DNA of 50,150 bases, taken from positions 1-50,150 of the forward strand of contig JABMNV010000043.1 of the NCBI GenBank assembly GCA_013203475.1, in the 5' to 3' direction. The first letter of the stretch is position 1. Each line of letters begins with the position of its first letter. The notes below the pieces were generated by a model that searched no databases, was not told where the DNA came from, and saw nothing but the letters and a program-made list of their open reading frames with translations. The stretch is from Acidobacteriota bacterium. GTDB lineage: Bacteria > Acidobacteriota > Vicinamibacteria > Vicinamibacterales > SCN-69-37. Made by a program: the position numbers and the translations under genes. Positions 9,286 through 17,495 of the stretch are shown in pieces.

Positions 9286-11805
9286 CTACCAGCGAAACCT
9301 CACGCCGAACGACGGCAGGCGGGGCAGGGAAATGTCGCTCATGCGGGTGAGGCGCGGGCGATCGGAGTTCGGGTCGAATTCGAGGTTGGCGCGCAGGCGG
9401 CTGGCGTTCTCGCGGTTCAACAGGTTGATGACTTCCAGATAGAAATGCCAGCGACTTTGCTCCCCGCCTGGCGTGTACGACAGTCGCATGTCGACCCGCG
9501 CGAAGGCCGGGAGCCGACCGACGTTGAGCGCGTCGGTCGATCCGTAGTCGACGACCCAGACCGGGAGTCCACCCCGGTCGCGCTCGGGGACGATCTCTCC
9601 CGTGTTGCCGTCGTGGTCGGCATCGAGTTGGTCTTCGATGCCGGACACTCTCAGGCCGATGGGTTCTGAATCCGGGAAGCCCGACTGCGCGCGGATGGTG
9701 GTTGCCAGTTCGAGTCGTCTCGACAATCTGTAGCTGGTGACCAGGCTGAATGCGTGCGGACGGTCGTAATCGGACCGGTACGTTCGTCCGTATGAGGTTG
9801 TCTCGGCCCGACCGGTCTCGTAAGACATCCAGCCGGTGAGCCTCGTGGACGCGGATGTCGCGCGCCGTGCGACATACAGTTCCACACCAGAGGACCGGCC
9901 CCGGCCATCGTTGCCGGGTGTGCTGGTAATGATCGGTGCGGTCGGGATGCTGAAGGCCAACTCGGCAGGGAAGTCGTAGTTGGCCACCCTCGCCGCTCGC
10001 GTTTCTTCGGTTTCCAATTGCCCGACGATGAGCCGGTCAAAGCGCTTGTAGTAGCCCTCGAGTCGTGCCGTTACGCCGGAACCGAGTGTGCGTTCCAGAC
10101 CGGCGACGAGATGCCACGATCGCTCGCTCTTCAGGTCGAGTGTGTCGGCGTCGCTGAGATCCACAAAGTAGTCGGACTGCAGCAGCTTTTCGTAGCCCGG
10201 ACTCTGGGTGAAGAGGCCGCCGGAGAGGCGCAAGGCTGTTCGCGTCCCCAGGTCGAGCGTGGCTGCCAGTCGAGGTGACACCGTGGTCTCGCCGGCGAGT
10301 CCGCTCCAGTCTGCCCGAAGGCCCGGCTCGATCTTCAGACGTGGAGTGACCGTCCACCGGTCGGTCAGCCACGCACCGACTCTGGTGTTCGACCGAGACG
10401 AGTCAAGGATGGATGGCAGGCCCACGCCGCCCTGGATGCTCGAGCCATTGGCCTCGCTGACATTGCGGGCGCCTGGAATACGCCAGGCCCAGTCGGTCTG
10501 CAGTGCGTGGATCTCGACCCCGGCGTCCACGACCTGCGACTGTCCGCGGCGCAGCGACAGCTCGTTGCGAACTGCGAGGTCACGGATGACGAGATTGCGC
10601 GTGAAGAGCACGTTGGTGAGCGGCGTATCGTTGGCATCAGGGGCGTTCGATCGTTTGTCGGAGTCTCGAAAGTCACCATCGAAGTTCAGGTCCTCGGCGT
10701 TCCGGTACCACGAGAGCGTGAGCTTGTTGGACACTCGGTCACCGACCAGGGCGGACCAGGCCACACCTCCCAACGTATTCCGCGTCTTTGACTTGAGTGC
10801 CCCTCGTTCGCCGCCGCCATCGTCTTCCTCAAACGTTGCGTCGGCCCCTTCGCGACTGCCGAGCCCGAAGACGGTGACTCGATGCCCGGTCGTCGGCTCC
10901 CACGTCGCGCGCAACTGCACGTCAGCGAAGCCCGGCAGGTCAGTGCCCACGATCCGATCCGCGATCAGGTCGTAGTAGGTCCGGCGTCCGGTGATCAGGA
11001 ACGACGCGTTTGACAGACCGGGAATCCGTCCTTCGGCCACCAGATTGCCGTCGGTGATCGTGAGCGCGGTCGAGCCGCCAAACGTTCGGGTGGCATCGCC
11101 ATCTCTGTTCTCCACGACCAGGAGCGACGACAACCGGTCGCCGTACTTGGCGCTGAAACCGCCGGCGGTCAACTCGAAATTGGCGATGGTCTCCGGGTTG
11201 AAGGCACTGGTCAGGCCGAAGAGTCGATAGGGATTGTGGATCTCCACGCCGTCCATGATCGTCAGATTCTGATCGGGACCACCGCCGCGTACGGCAACGC
11301 GGCTGTCGAACTCATTGACGGCGGCCACGCCAGGGAGGGTCTGGAGGGTTCGAAAAATGTTCTCGGCCGCACCCGCCACACTGCGGACTTGCATGGGACT
11401 GACGTCGATGGAGGAGGGCGCCGCGCGATTCGTGCGCTGGTCACCCGTCACGAGGACCGAGCCGGAGAATCCAGCCACCTTCATCGTGAGAAGTACGGAG
11501 ACTGTGGTGCGAGCGAGCGTGATCTCGGCATCGACTGCAAGCGGCGTGAATCCCTGTCGATCGGCGAGGACGGCGTAGCGCCCCACTGGAAGATCGGTAA
11601 TCGAAAAGCGTCCGTCCGGTCCTGTCGCCGAGACCCATTCGGCGACGGGACTGATGCGGGTCACCGTCACGCGGGCATCGGCCAGGGGGGCGCCGGTCTC
11701 GTCGAGCACCACGCCGACGATCGACCCCAGATTCGTTTGGGCCGCGGCGACCGTGGACACGGCAAGCGCGCAGGCGACGAGGGCCGTGTGGAAGGCAGAT
11801 ACCAT
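9286..11805 (-). CDS. TonB-dependent outer-membrane receptor with N-terminal carboxypeptidase-regulatory domain
   Basis: This 839-residue protein has a signal peptide (1-22, cleavage near AAAQ). It is followed by a carboxypeptidase-regulatory-like beta-sandwich (about 25-105: GSIVGVVLDETGAPLADARV, DGRFSITDLPVGRYAV). A plug domain comes next (about 130-240: TLQTLPGVAAVNEFDSRVAV, IMDGVEIHNPYR), then a long beta-barrel ending in the aromatic-terminal SFGVRFRW that BAM substrates require. It should import a TonB-energised ligand across the outer membrane; the ligand cannot be read from sequence. AGGA directly abuts the ATG. It is divergent from the toxin-antitoxin pair, sharing an 82-bp upstream region with two palindromes. 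Confidence 0.9.
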   Translation of the reverse strand: MVSAFHTALVACALAVSTVAAAQTNLGSIVGVVLDETGAPLADARVTVTRISPVAEWVSATGPDGRFSITDLPVGRYAVLADRQGFTPLAVDAEITLARTTVSVLLTMKVAGFSGSVLVTGDQRTNRAAPSSIDVSPMQVRSVAGAAENIFRTLQTLPGVAAVNEFDSRVAVRGGGPDQNLTIMDGVEIHNPYRLFGLTSAFNPETIANFELTAGGFSAKYGDRLSSLLVVENRDGDATRTFGGSTALTITDGNLVAEGRIPGLSNASFLITGRRTYYDLIADRIVGTDLPGFADVQLRATWEPTTGHRVTVFGLGSREGADATFEEDDGGGERGALKSKTRNTLGGVAWSALVGDRVSNKLTLSWYRNAEDLNFDGDFRDSDKRSNAPDANDTPLTNVLFTRNLVIRDLAVRNELSLRRGQSQVVDAGVEIHALQTDWAWRIPGARNVSEANGSSIQGGVGLPSILDSSRSNTRVGAWLTDRWTVTPRLKIEPGLRADWSGLAGETTVSPRLAATLDLGTRTALRLSGGLFTQSPGYEKLLQSDYFVDLSDADTLDLKSERSWHLVAGLERTLGSGVTARLEGYYKRFDRLIVGQLETEETRAARVANYDFPAELAFSIPTAPIITSTPGNDGRGRSSGVELYVARRATSASTRLTGWMSYETGRAETTSYGRTYRSDYDRPHAFSLVTSYRLSRRLELATTIRAQSGFPDSEPIGLRVSGIEDQLDADHDGNTGEIVPERDRGGLPVWVVDYGSTDALNVGRLPAFARVDMRLSYTPGGEQSRWHFYLEVINLLNRENASRLRANLEFDPNSDRPRLTRMSDISLPRLPSFGVRFRW

Positions 11806-11841
11806 TCCTACAAACTTACCCTTTCGGCCGCACTTCGATGA

Positions 11842-11856
11842 TCCACCTCAGGTGGA
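11842..11856. promoter_or_regulatory. 15-bp palindrome between TonB receptor and antitoxin
   Basis: TCCACCT-C-AGGTGGA is a perfect inverted repeat with 7-bp arms. It lies 37 bp upstream of the TonB receptor start and 31 bp upstream of vapB, overlapping where a -35 element for the antitoxin would be. It is unrelated in sequence to the 16-bp palindrome at 11874-11889. It may be an operator for a separate regulator, possibly of the receptor gene. The function is inference. Confidence 0.4.
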
Positions 11857-11861
11857 CGCGG

Positions 11862-11889
11862 TGATGACGTGATATGATGACGTCATCAT
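11862..11889 (+). promoter_or_regulatory. vapBC promoter/operator: direct repeat plus 16-bp palindrome over the start codon
   Basis: ATGATGAC-GTCATCAT at 11874-11889 is a perfect palindrome that includes the first two bases of the vapB ATG (11888-11890). Its half TGATGACGT also occurs at 11862-11870, 13 bp upstream of the copy at 11875-11883. A -10-like TATGAT lies within it at 11873-11878. Ribbon-helix-helix antitoxins typically autoregulate by binding such repeats, so this is the likely operator. There is no ribosome site, so the mRNA may be leaderless. Confidence 0.6.
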
Positions 11890-12106
11890 GCGCACCATAA
11901 TTGAGCTTCCTCAGGACCAGTTACTCGACCTGGATGCCCACTGCCGTCGCGAGAACCTTTCGAGAGCGGAGGCGATCCGGCGGGCAGTGGAGGCAATGCT
12001 GTCCGAGCGGTCGACGGGGGAAGCCGCTGCAGCCTTCGGATTGTGGCGCGACCGGGCCGACGATGCGCTGGCGGAGCAGGAACGGCTCCGGAACGAGTGG
12101 GCGTAG
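11888..12106 (+). CDS. Ribbon-helix-helix (CopG/VapB-type) antitoxin
   Basis: This 72-residue protein begins MRTIIELPQDQLLDLDAHC, then LSRAEAIRRAVEAML: the beta-strand plus two helices of a ribbon-helix-helix DNA-binding domain (about 1-45). The C-terminal tail is acidic and alpha-helical (WRDRADDALAEQERLRNEWA), as expected of the toxin-wrapping part of an antitoxin. It should neutralise the PIN toxin encoded 2 bp downstream and repress its own promoter. The start codon lies in the 16-bp palindrome described separately. Confidence 0.85.
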   Translation: MRTIIELPQDQLLDLDAHCRRENLSRAEAIRRAVEAMLSERSTGEAAAAFGLWRDRADDALAEQERLRNEWA

Positions 12107-12108
12107 CC

Positions 12109-12483
12109 GTGGCTGGTCCACATATCGAGGCGGTCTTTGACACGAACATCCTGATCGATTTCCTTGTCGGCCGCGACGAGGCCCAGCAGGAGTTTGATCG
12201 CTACGCTCGTCGCGGCATCAGCATCGTCACCTGGATGGAACTGCAGATTGGAGCCAGGTCCGAAGGCGACGCCGACGTGATCGATCTCTTCCTCCGCGAA
12301 TTCCGCGTCCTGGAGATCACGCGGTCGGTGGCGCGCAGGGCGGTTGAAATCCGGCGTCGCACTCGAGTGCGGCTCCCGGACGCGATCATCTGGGCGACGG
12401 CCCAGAGCGAGTCGGCCTTGCTCGTCACTCGCAACACCAAGGACTTTCCCCCCGACGATTCCAGCGTTCGGATTCCGTACTGA
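12109..12483 (+). CDS. PIN-domain ribonuclease toxin (VapC-like)
   Basis: The 124-residue PIN-domain protein is predicted to cut RNA when freed from its antitoxin. The four expected acidic metal ligands are present: D11 (VFDTNILID), E44 (TWMELQIGA), D91 (RLPDAIIWATA) and D112 (VTRNTKDF). The chosen GTG (12109-12111) is 2 bp after the antitoxin stop. An in-frame upstream ATG at 12043 would overlap the antitoxin heavily and add a non-PIN tail. The pair is a normal toxin-antitoxin operon and the toxin appears intact. Confidence 0.87.
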   Translation: MAGPHIEAVFDTNILIDFLVGRDEAQQEFDRYARRGISIVTWMELQIGARSEGDADVIDLFLREFRVLEITRSVARRAVEIRRRTRVRLPDAIIWATAQSESALLVTRNTKDFPPDDSSVRIPY

Positions 12484-12498
12484 ATCACTGGGGCGGCG

Positions 12499-15315
12499 TT
12501 ACCGGATGATCGGGTCTGCCCGCACCGCGAGCGTTCCCGTCGCCTCGTTCGGTCCGAGCCGGAGGGTGAGTTGATACGTGCCCGGCTCGAGGGCGCCGCC
12601 GCCACCGCCGCCCCGGCCAGTGCCGCCACGACCCGCCCCCCGTCCGGCGGCCTGACCGGCCTGACCCGGCGCGGCCAGACGTCCGTCCCACTGATAGCGT
12701 GTGATTCCGGGCTTGGCCGGCAGGTCGATCTGAGCCGACTGCCCGCTGGGCGCCGTGATTTCGAGCGTCGCGGTGCCGCTCGCCGCGGCTCCCATCGAGA
12801 CGGTAATCACCGGCGTGTTGCGAATCCGCGCGCGGTCCCGCTGGCCAAACGCTGCCGGCGCTACCGACGGAGGATTCTGACCGGCGAACGTGTTCTCGCC
12901 CAGCTGTCCGCTCCGGCTCTGATCGACCCAGAGCGTGGCGTGGCGCTGCTCGAAGACGTGGACCGGTCGCGCCGCGACCTCGTCATCCCACTGTTCAAGT
13001 GCCGTGATGTCGTCGAGGATGTACAGCCCACGCCCGTGCGTGCCTGCGATGAGATCACGATCACGCGGATGAATGACGAGGTCGTGTACGGCCACGGTCG
13101 GCATGCCGTGGCTCATGCGGCCGCCAAACGGCTGCCACGACTGACCGGCGTCCTGCGAGATCTGCACGCCGAACTCCGTCCCCACGAACAGGAGATTCGG
13201 GTTGCGGTCGTCCTCGACCAGCACATAGAGCGGCTGATCCGGTGCCAGGCCTCCAGACAGATTGGTCCACGTCGCGCCTGCATCTGTGGTCTTGAACAGC
13301 CAGGGATCGCGATTGTCGCTCCGGTGTCCATCGAACGTCACGTAGGCCGTGTTCGGATTGGCCGACGATGCCTCGACGTCGCTGACCCACAGATAGGGGG
13401 GCACGCCGTCGATCGCCTGATCGACCCGCGACCACGTCTCGCCGCCGTCACGCGTGAGGTGGACGTAGCCGTCATCGGTGCCGGCCCAGATGAGGCCTTT
13501 GCTGAGGGGCGATTCCGACAGCGATACGACCGTGGCGTACGTCTCTGCTCCCGAACCGTCCGGCGTGAGCCCGCCCGACTCGGTCACCAGTGTCTCGGGC
13601 ATGGACCGCGAGAGGTCCGGGCTGATCGCCCGCCACGTCAGGCCGGCATCCGACGTCCGCAGCACATGGTTGCCGGCGAGATAGATGACTGACGAATCGT
13701 GCGGCGAAAAAATCATGGGGCTCTGCCAGTTGAACCGCAGATTGCCATCGGGTCCGGCGACCTCATCGAAGTTCTCGACCGTCGTCGCGCGGGGGCGGCG
13801 ACTCGTGTCGGTGCGGGTCAGCGGGTCGAACAGACGGAAGCTGCCGGCCTCGGCCGACGAATAGACCTTCCGCCAGTCACTCGGGTCGATCAGCACGTGC
13901 ATGCCGTCTCCCCAGTGCATCTTGTACGCCGCGTCGTTGCGAATGCCGAGCACATCGCGCGTAAAGCTCATGGTGGCAAACGACCCGTTGTCCTGCAGCC
14001 CGCCGTACACCGCGTAGGGCTCCCGCATGTCCACACCGATGGCGTAGTACTGGGCGATCGGCAGGTTGTCGAAGAAGTGGAAGGTGCTGCCGTGGTCCTG
14101 TGTCAGCGTCAACCCCTTGTCCTTGCCAAGGTAGAAGCGGTCTGGATGGTTCGGATCGATCCACATCGCGTGATGGTCGTAGTTGGAGCCAAAGGGCGGG
14201 GGAGCCGCCGTGATCGTTCGTCCACCGTCGGTCGACATCCGAAAGCTCGTCGTGAGCACGTACACGAGTTGGTCGTCAGATGGGTTGATGCGGATCTGGC
14301 TGTAGTAGAACGGCCGGTTGTTGTACCGGTTCATGTAGACCCAGGACTCGCCGCCATCCTCCGATCGATAGACGCCGGTGCCCAGCTGTGTCATGTCGCT
14401 GTAGTCAGGCGAGTCCTGATCGGGCTGGAACCCATGCTCGACCAGCGCCACCAGAATGCGCGGATCGCGCCGATAGATATCGAGGCCGATACGGCCAGTG
14501 GCGCCCTCGGGCAGGCCCGTGGTCAACTTCCGCCACGTGCGCCCACCGTCGGTGGTCTTGAAGATCCCTCCGTTCGGCCCGCCACTGTCGAAGCGGTACG
14601 GTCGCCGCAGCCGCTGATAGAACGCAACGTACAGCGTGTCGGGATTCGTTCGGTCAATCACGAGGTCCGTCGCCCCAGTTCGTCCGTCGTTGGGCAGCCC
14701 CCCCGCCAGCTTCTGCCAGGTGGTGCCACCGTTGGTCGTCTTGAACAGGCCGCGGTCTCCCGTCTCGCCCCAGAGGTTACCGACGGCGGCCACGTAGACG
14801 ACGTTGGGGTCGGACGGGTGCGTGACTACACGCCCGATTTGGTGCGTGTTGCGGAGGCCGACGTTCTGGAATGTCTCGCCACCGTCGGCAGACTTGTAGA
14901 TGCCATCGCCCCAGGCCACGCTGTTTCGATTATTCGCCTCGCCGGTGCCCACCCAGACCAGATCGGGGTTCGGTTGAAACACGGCCACGTCTCCGATGGA
15001 TGCCGAGCCGTACCGATCGAAGATGGGTGTCCAGGTCGTGCCCGCATTGCGCGTCTTCCACACGCCACCCGAGGCGGCTGCGACAAAGGCCACGCGGTAG
15101 TCACTGTCGAGTGCCTCGACGTCGGTGATGCGGCCGCCCACGGATCCGGGGCCAATCGAACGCCACTGGTAGTCGGCCAACGCCGTGGAGGCCGACGGCG
15201 TGTCGACGCCGACGGGCACCTGCGCCGCTGGCTGCGCACCACCCAGGGCTGCTGCCAGCAACACCGCTGTGCCCACTACCGCGCCGCTCGTCGTCATCAT
15301 TCTGGTTGTGTTCAT
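12499..15315 (-). CDS. Secreted sortilin/VPS10-like BNR-repeat beta-propeller protein
   Basis: This 938-residue protein has a signal peptide (MNTTRMMTTSGAVVGTAVLL...GGAQPAAQ) and then many BNR/sortilin-type repeats. The Asp-box-like signature S/T-x-D-x-G-x-T-W appears repeatedly (SADGGETFQNVG, TTNGGTTWQKL, TTDGGRTWRKL, SEDGGESWVYM, TRDGGETWSRV). These build a large beta-propeller of the VPS10 class, often annotated as glycosyl hydrolase although catalysis is unproven. The C-terminal part has a Gly/Arg-rich linker (around AAGRGAGRGGTGRGGGGGG) before a small beta domain. The ATG at 15315 has GGAGG six nt upstream; an earlier start at 15372 is less likely. It is probably extracellular or periplasmic. 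Confidence 0.85.
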   Translation of the reverse strand: MNTTRMMTTSGAVVGTAVLLAAALGGAQPAAQVPVGVDTPSASTALADYQWRSIGPGSVGGRITDVEALDSDYRVAFVAAASGGVWKTRNAGTTWTPIFDRYGSASIGDVAVFQPNPDLVWVGTGEANNRNSVAWGDGIYKSADGGETFQNVGLRNTHQIGRVVTHPSDPNVVYVAAVGNLWGETGDRGLFKTTNGGTTWQKLAGGLPNDGRTGATDLVIDRTNPDTLYVAFYQRLRRPYRFDSGGPNGGIFKTTDGGRTWRKLTTGLPEGATGRIGLDIYRRDPRILVALVEHGFQPDQDSPDYSDMTQLGTGVYRSEDGGESWVYMNRYNNRPFYYSQIRINPSDDQLVYVLTTSFRMSTDGGRTITAAPPPFGSNYDHHAMWIDPNHPDRFYLGKDKGLTLTQDHGSTFHFFDNLPIAQYYAIGVDMREPYAVYGGLQDNGSFATMSFTRDVLGIRNDAAYKMHWGDGMHVLIDPSDWRKVYSSAEAGSFRLFDPLTRTDTSRRPRATTVENFDEVAGPDGNLRFNWQSPMIFSPHDSSVIYLAGNHVLRTSDAGLTWRAISPDLSRSMPETLVTESGGLTPDGSGAETYATVVSLSESPLSKGLIWAGTDDGYVHLTRDGGETWSRVDQAIDGVPPYLWVSDVEASSANPNTAYVTFDGHRSDNRDPWLFKTTDAGATWTNLSGGLAPDQPLYVLVEDDRNPNLLFVGTEFGVQISQDAGQSWQPFGGRMSHGMPTVAVHDLVIHPRDRDLIAGTHGRGLYILDDITALEQWDDEVAARPVHVFEQRHATLWVDQSRSGQLGENTFAGQNPPSVAPAAFGQRDRARIRNTPVITVSMGAAASGTATLEITAPSGQSAQIDLPAKPGITRYQWDGRLAAPGQAGQAAGRGAGRGGTGRGGGGGGALEPGTYQLTLRLGPNEATGTLAVRADPIIR

Positions 15316-15399
15316 TGGAGCCCTCCGAAGGTGGGAGAAGGTCAAGTCGTTCGCGATTGTACATCCTGGCATCGCGGGTAGCGCGAGCCTCGCGGGTAG

Positions 15400-15405
15400 T
15401 AGACT
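15400..15405 (+). promoter_or_regulatory. TAGACT -10-like element, 6 nt before the phosphohexomutase ATG
   Basis: TAGACT lies 6 nt from the ATG at 15412 and no Shine-Dalgarno sequence is present, consistent with a leaderless transcript. The same hexamer occurs before the genes at 31177 and 40924. There is no clear -35 match. Confidence 0.3.
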
Positions 15406-15411
15406 CGCCCC

Positions 15412-17082
15412 ATGCCTGAAGCGAAGTGGCTGCAGTCTTACTCAGGAGTCCGGGCCACCATCGGTCTCGGCCCTGGGGTGAGCGCGGATGATGACGCCTT
15501 CGCGTTTCGCCATGCGTACTGTTATGCGCTGTCCCGTTTGCAGGCCAACCCGGCGTCGCACGTTCGGCTCGTACTGGCTCGCGACCCTCGCCCCACCGGG
15601 CCCTCGCTCGCCGGTGCCCAGGCGCGCGGACTGGCATCCGCGTGCCGCGACCTGGGTGTCCACCTCGACCTCATTGACCTCGGTGTGGTCACGACACCGA
15701 TCTGGCAGCACTCCGTTCGTCTGTTCGACGCGCATGGAGGTGTGATGGTCACGGCGAGTCACAATCCGATCGATGACAACGGCTGGAAGTATGCGACGGG
15801 GGTCGAGACGTTCGGCGTCGAACCGGCACCGCCGGGCGCCCTGCTCTCCGCGCCTGAAATGGGCAACCTGATTCGCGCAGCCAGAGCGTTCTCGCCAGCC
15901 ACGACCAGCCTTGAACCGGTCGGCGCTGCTGATGAGACCGCTCACACGCGGGCGGTGTCGCAGTATCTGACGTTCATTTCGAATGCGTACCACACGCCTG
16001 CCGCCGGCGCGCGGGTGGTGGTCGATCCGAACGGCGGGGCCGCGAGCCGTGTCGCCGAGCGCGCGTTTCGAGCACTGGGTGTCGAGCCCATCATGGTCAA
16101 CGACCAGGAAGGGCATCCGGCGCACGAGATCGATGTGGAGCACGCCCAGCCGGACGGCACACACGTGCTCGATCAGCTGGCCGAACGCGTGCGCCGCGAG
16201 CAGGCCCTGTTCGGCCTCGCGTACGACTTCGACGCAGACCGCGGCAACCTGACGTTCGTGGACGCGGCAGGCACGGGGAGAATCCCGTCCCCCCAGGAGG
16301 CCGCGGCCATCAACACCGCCATTGCGCTCGCCGTGCATCGCCGCTCCGGCGACACCCGGCCGGCAGCCATCGTCGCGTCCGATGCCACCTCGTGCCGGGT
16401 CCATCAGGTCGCGGCCGCCTTCGGCGCGGAGGTCTTCGAGGTGGAGACCGGAGAAATCCATGTGGTCACGGAGATGCAGTATCTGGAACGGCGAGGGTTC
16501 TGTGCCGTCGTCGGCCTCGAGGGGGCGAACGGCGGCACGATCTTCGCCGGAACGACGTGCCGCGACGGCACACTCGTCGGCGCAGGCGCCCTGCTCGCCT
16601 CGGCCGACCCCGAACTACGGGACATGGTCGCCCGCGCGCTCGGTCCGCATGACGGTCACATGGCACCAGGACTTGCTGGATTCATCGACGTGCTGCCGCG
16701 ACAGCGGTCGTTCTCCGACAAGCGCGCCGCGCCTGGGGACTGGGCGGCGACCGTGACGTCGCTGGAGCTGGAGTTTCCGAAGGCCTTCGCGTCCACACTC
16801 GCCGGGACGTGGGAACGCTTCGAGATCGTCTACTCCTACGGACGGCACGTCGGTCCGGACCGCCCACTTTCCTCTGGGTTCGGCTGGAAGGCGCGCGTGT
16901 CCCGGCCGGGCGCGGAGGGCTTTCTGTGGATTCGCCGGTCGAAGACCGAAGCCCAGGTGGCCCGCCTCGTGGGCGACGGCCCGGACGACGCCTCAGCCCG
17001 CACTCTGCTTGACCTCGGCCGGCGGCTGCTCGACACCGCGGCTACCGCACGACCACGGTCGTCGGTGCGGCCCGTCCCGTAA
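15412..17082 (+). CDS. Alpha-D-phosphohexomutase family protein (phosphomanno/gluco/glucosamine mutase-like)
   Basis: The 556-residue enzyme should move phosphate between C1 and C6 of a hexose via a phosphoserine. Active-site landmarks are S116 in VTASHNPID, the metal loop D272-F-D-A-D276-R, and the sugar loop E370-G-A-N-G-G. GEIHVVTEMQ resembles the GlmM/PMM region. It is longer than the usual 440-470 residues, mostly through insertions in the middle and C-terminal domains. The substrate cannot be fixed from sequence. The last dozen or so codons overlap the antisense of the alpha-2-macroglobulin remnant (17042-17082), so the native C-terminus may have been replaced. Confidence 0.85.
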   Translation: MPEAKWLQSYSGVRATIGLGPGVSADDDAFAFRHAYCYALSRLQANPASHVRLVLARDPRPTGPSLAGAQARGLASACRDLGVHLDLIDLGVVTTPIWQHSVRLFDAHGGVMVTASHNPIDDNGWKYATGVETFGVEPAPPGALLSAPEMGNLIRAARAFSPATTSLEPVGAADETAHTRAVSQYLTFISNAYHTPAAGARVVVDPNGGAASRVAERAFRALGVEPIMVNDQEGHPAHEIDVEHAQPDGTHVLDQLAERVRREQALFGLAYDFDADRGNLTFVDAAGTGRIPSPQEAAAINTAIALAVHRRSGDTRPAAIVASDATSCRVHQVAAAFGAEVFEVETGEIHVVTEMQYLERRGFCAVVGLEGANGGTIFAGTTCRDGTLVGAGALLASADPELRDMVARALGPHDGHMAPGLAGFIDVLPRQRSFSDKRAAPGDWAATVTSLELEFPKAFASTLAGTWERFEIVYSYGRHVGPDRPLSSGFGWKARVSRPGAEGFLWIRRSKTEAQVARLVGDGPDDASARTLLDLGRRLLDTAATARPRSSVRPVP

Positions 17083-17446
17083 TTTCCGGCGCATAGAGAT
17101 AGAGCGCTTCGCCCCACGTGCCCTGGGTTTCGAATGTGCCAGAGGTTGTGGCCCGAGCGAGATAGCTGATTTCGTGCCGACCGGCACTGAGCCTCGTTGC
17201 GAACGCCACGACCCGGTCGTCGTGTTTTTCGATATGGTCACCCCCCCCGCGCCGCCACCATTCGAACACGTTCCTGTCACTTGACTGGCGAGTCGCCTGC
17301 TCTCCGAGATCGCTCGCCGTGGTCCTGAGTGCGCCATCGATGGGCTCAAGCCCTGCGGGCCCGGGATCGGTAATGGCAAGGAACCGGCTGTCGCGAGGAC
17401 GACTTTCGTCAGCGAAGTGATCTGGGTCATGAGTCTGTCGTTCAGA
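17042..17446 (-). pseudogene. C-terminal remnant of a bacterial alpha-2-macroglobulin gene
   Basis: An open minus-strand frame bounded upstream by a TAG (17447-17449) encodes about 134 residues. They contain FLAITDPGPAGLEPIDGAL, then EKHDDRVVAFATRLSAGRHE, ISYLARATTSGTF and ALYLYAPEITGRAAP, ending TVVVR and a stop. These are the hallmarks of the last domain of bacterial alpha-2-macroglobulins (roughly 1,500-1,900 residues). The bait region, thioester domain and all upstream domains are absent, and there is no start codon or ribosome site at the left of the frame. It is therefore a 3' scrap left by deletion. The LYLY duplication is unusual. It overlaps the phosphohexomutase 3' end by 41 bp. Confidence 0.75.
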
Positions 17447-17495
17447 CTACGCCGAGGCCCCCCGGCCGTCTGCAAATGGCGCCAGTGGACAGGCC

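Noticed and set aside
13699-15381. 560-codon plus-strand open frame opposite the BNR protein
   Set aside because: Arg/Val-rich shadow of the BNR gene with no recognisable motif. Long antisense frames are expected at this G+C content.
16993-17475. 160-codon minus-strand open frame over the macroglobulin remnant
   Set aside because: Different frame from the one showing macroglobulin motifs. Its own sequence is low-information.
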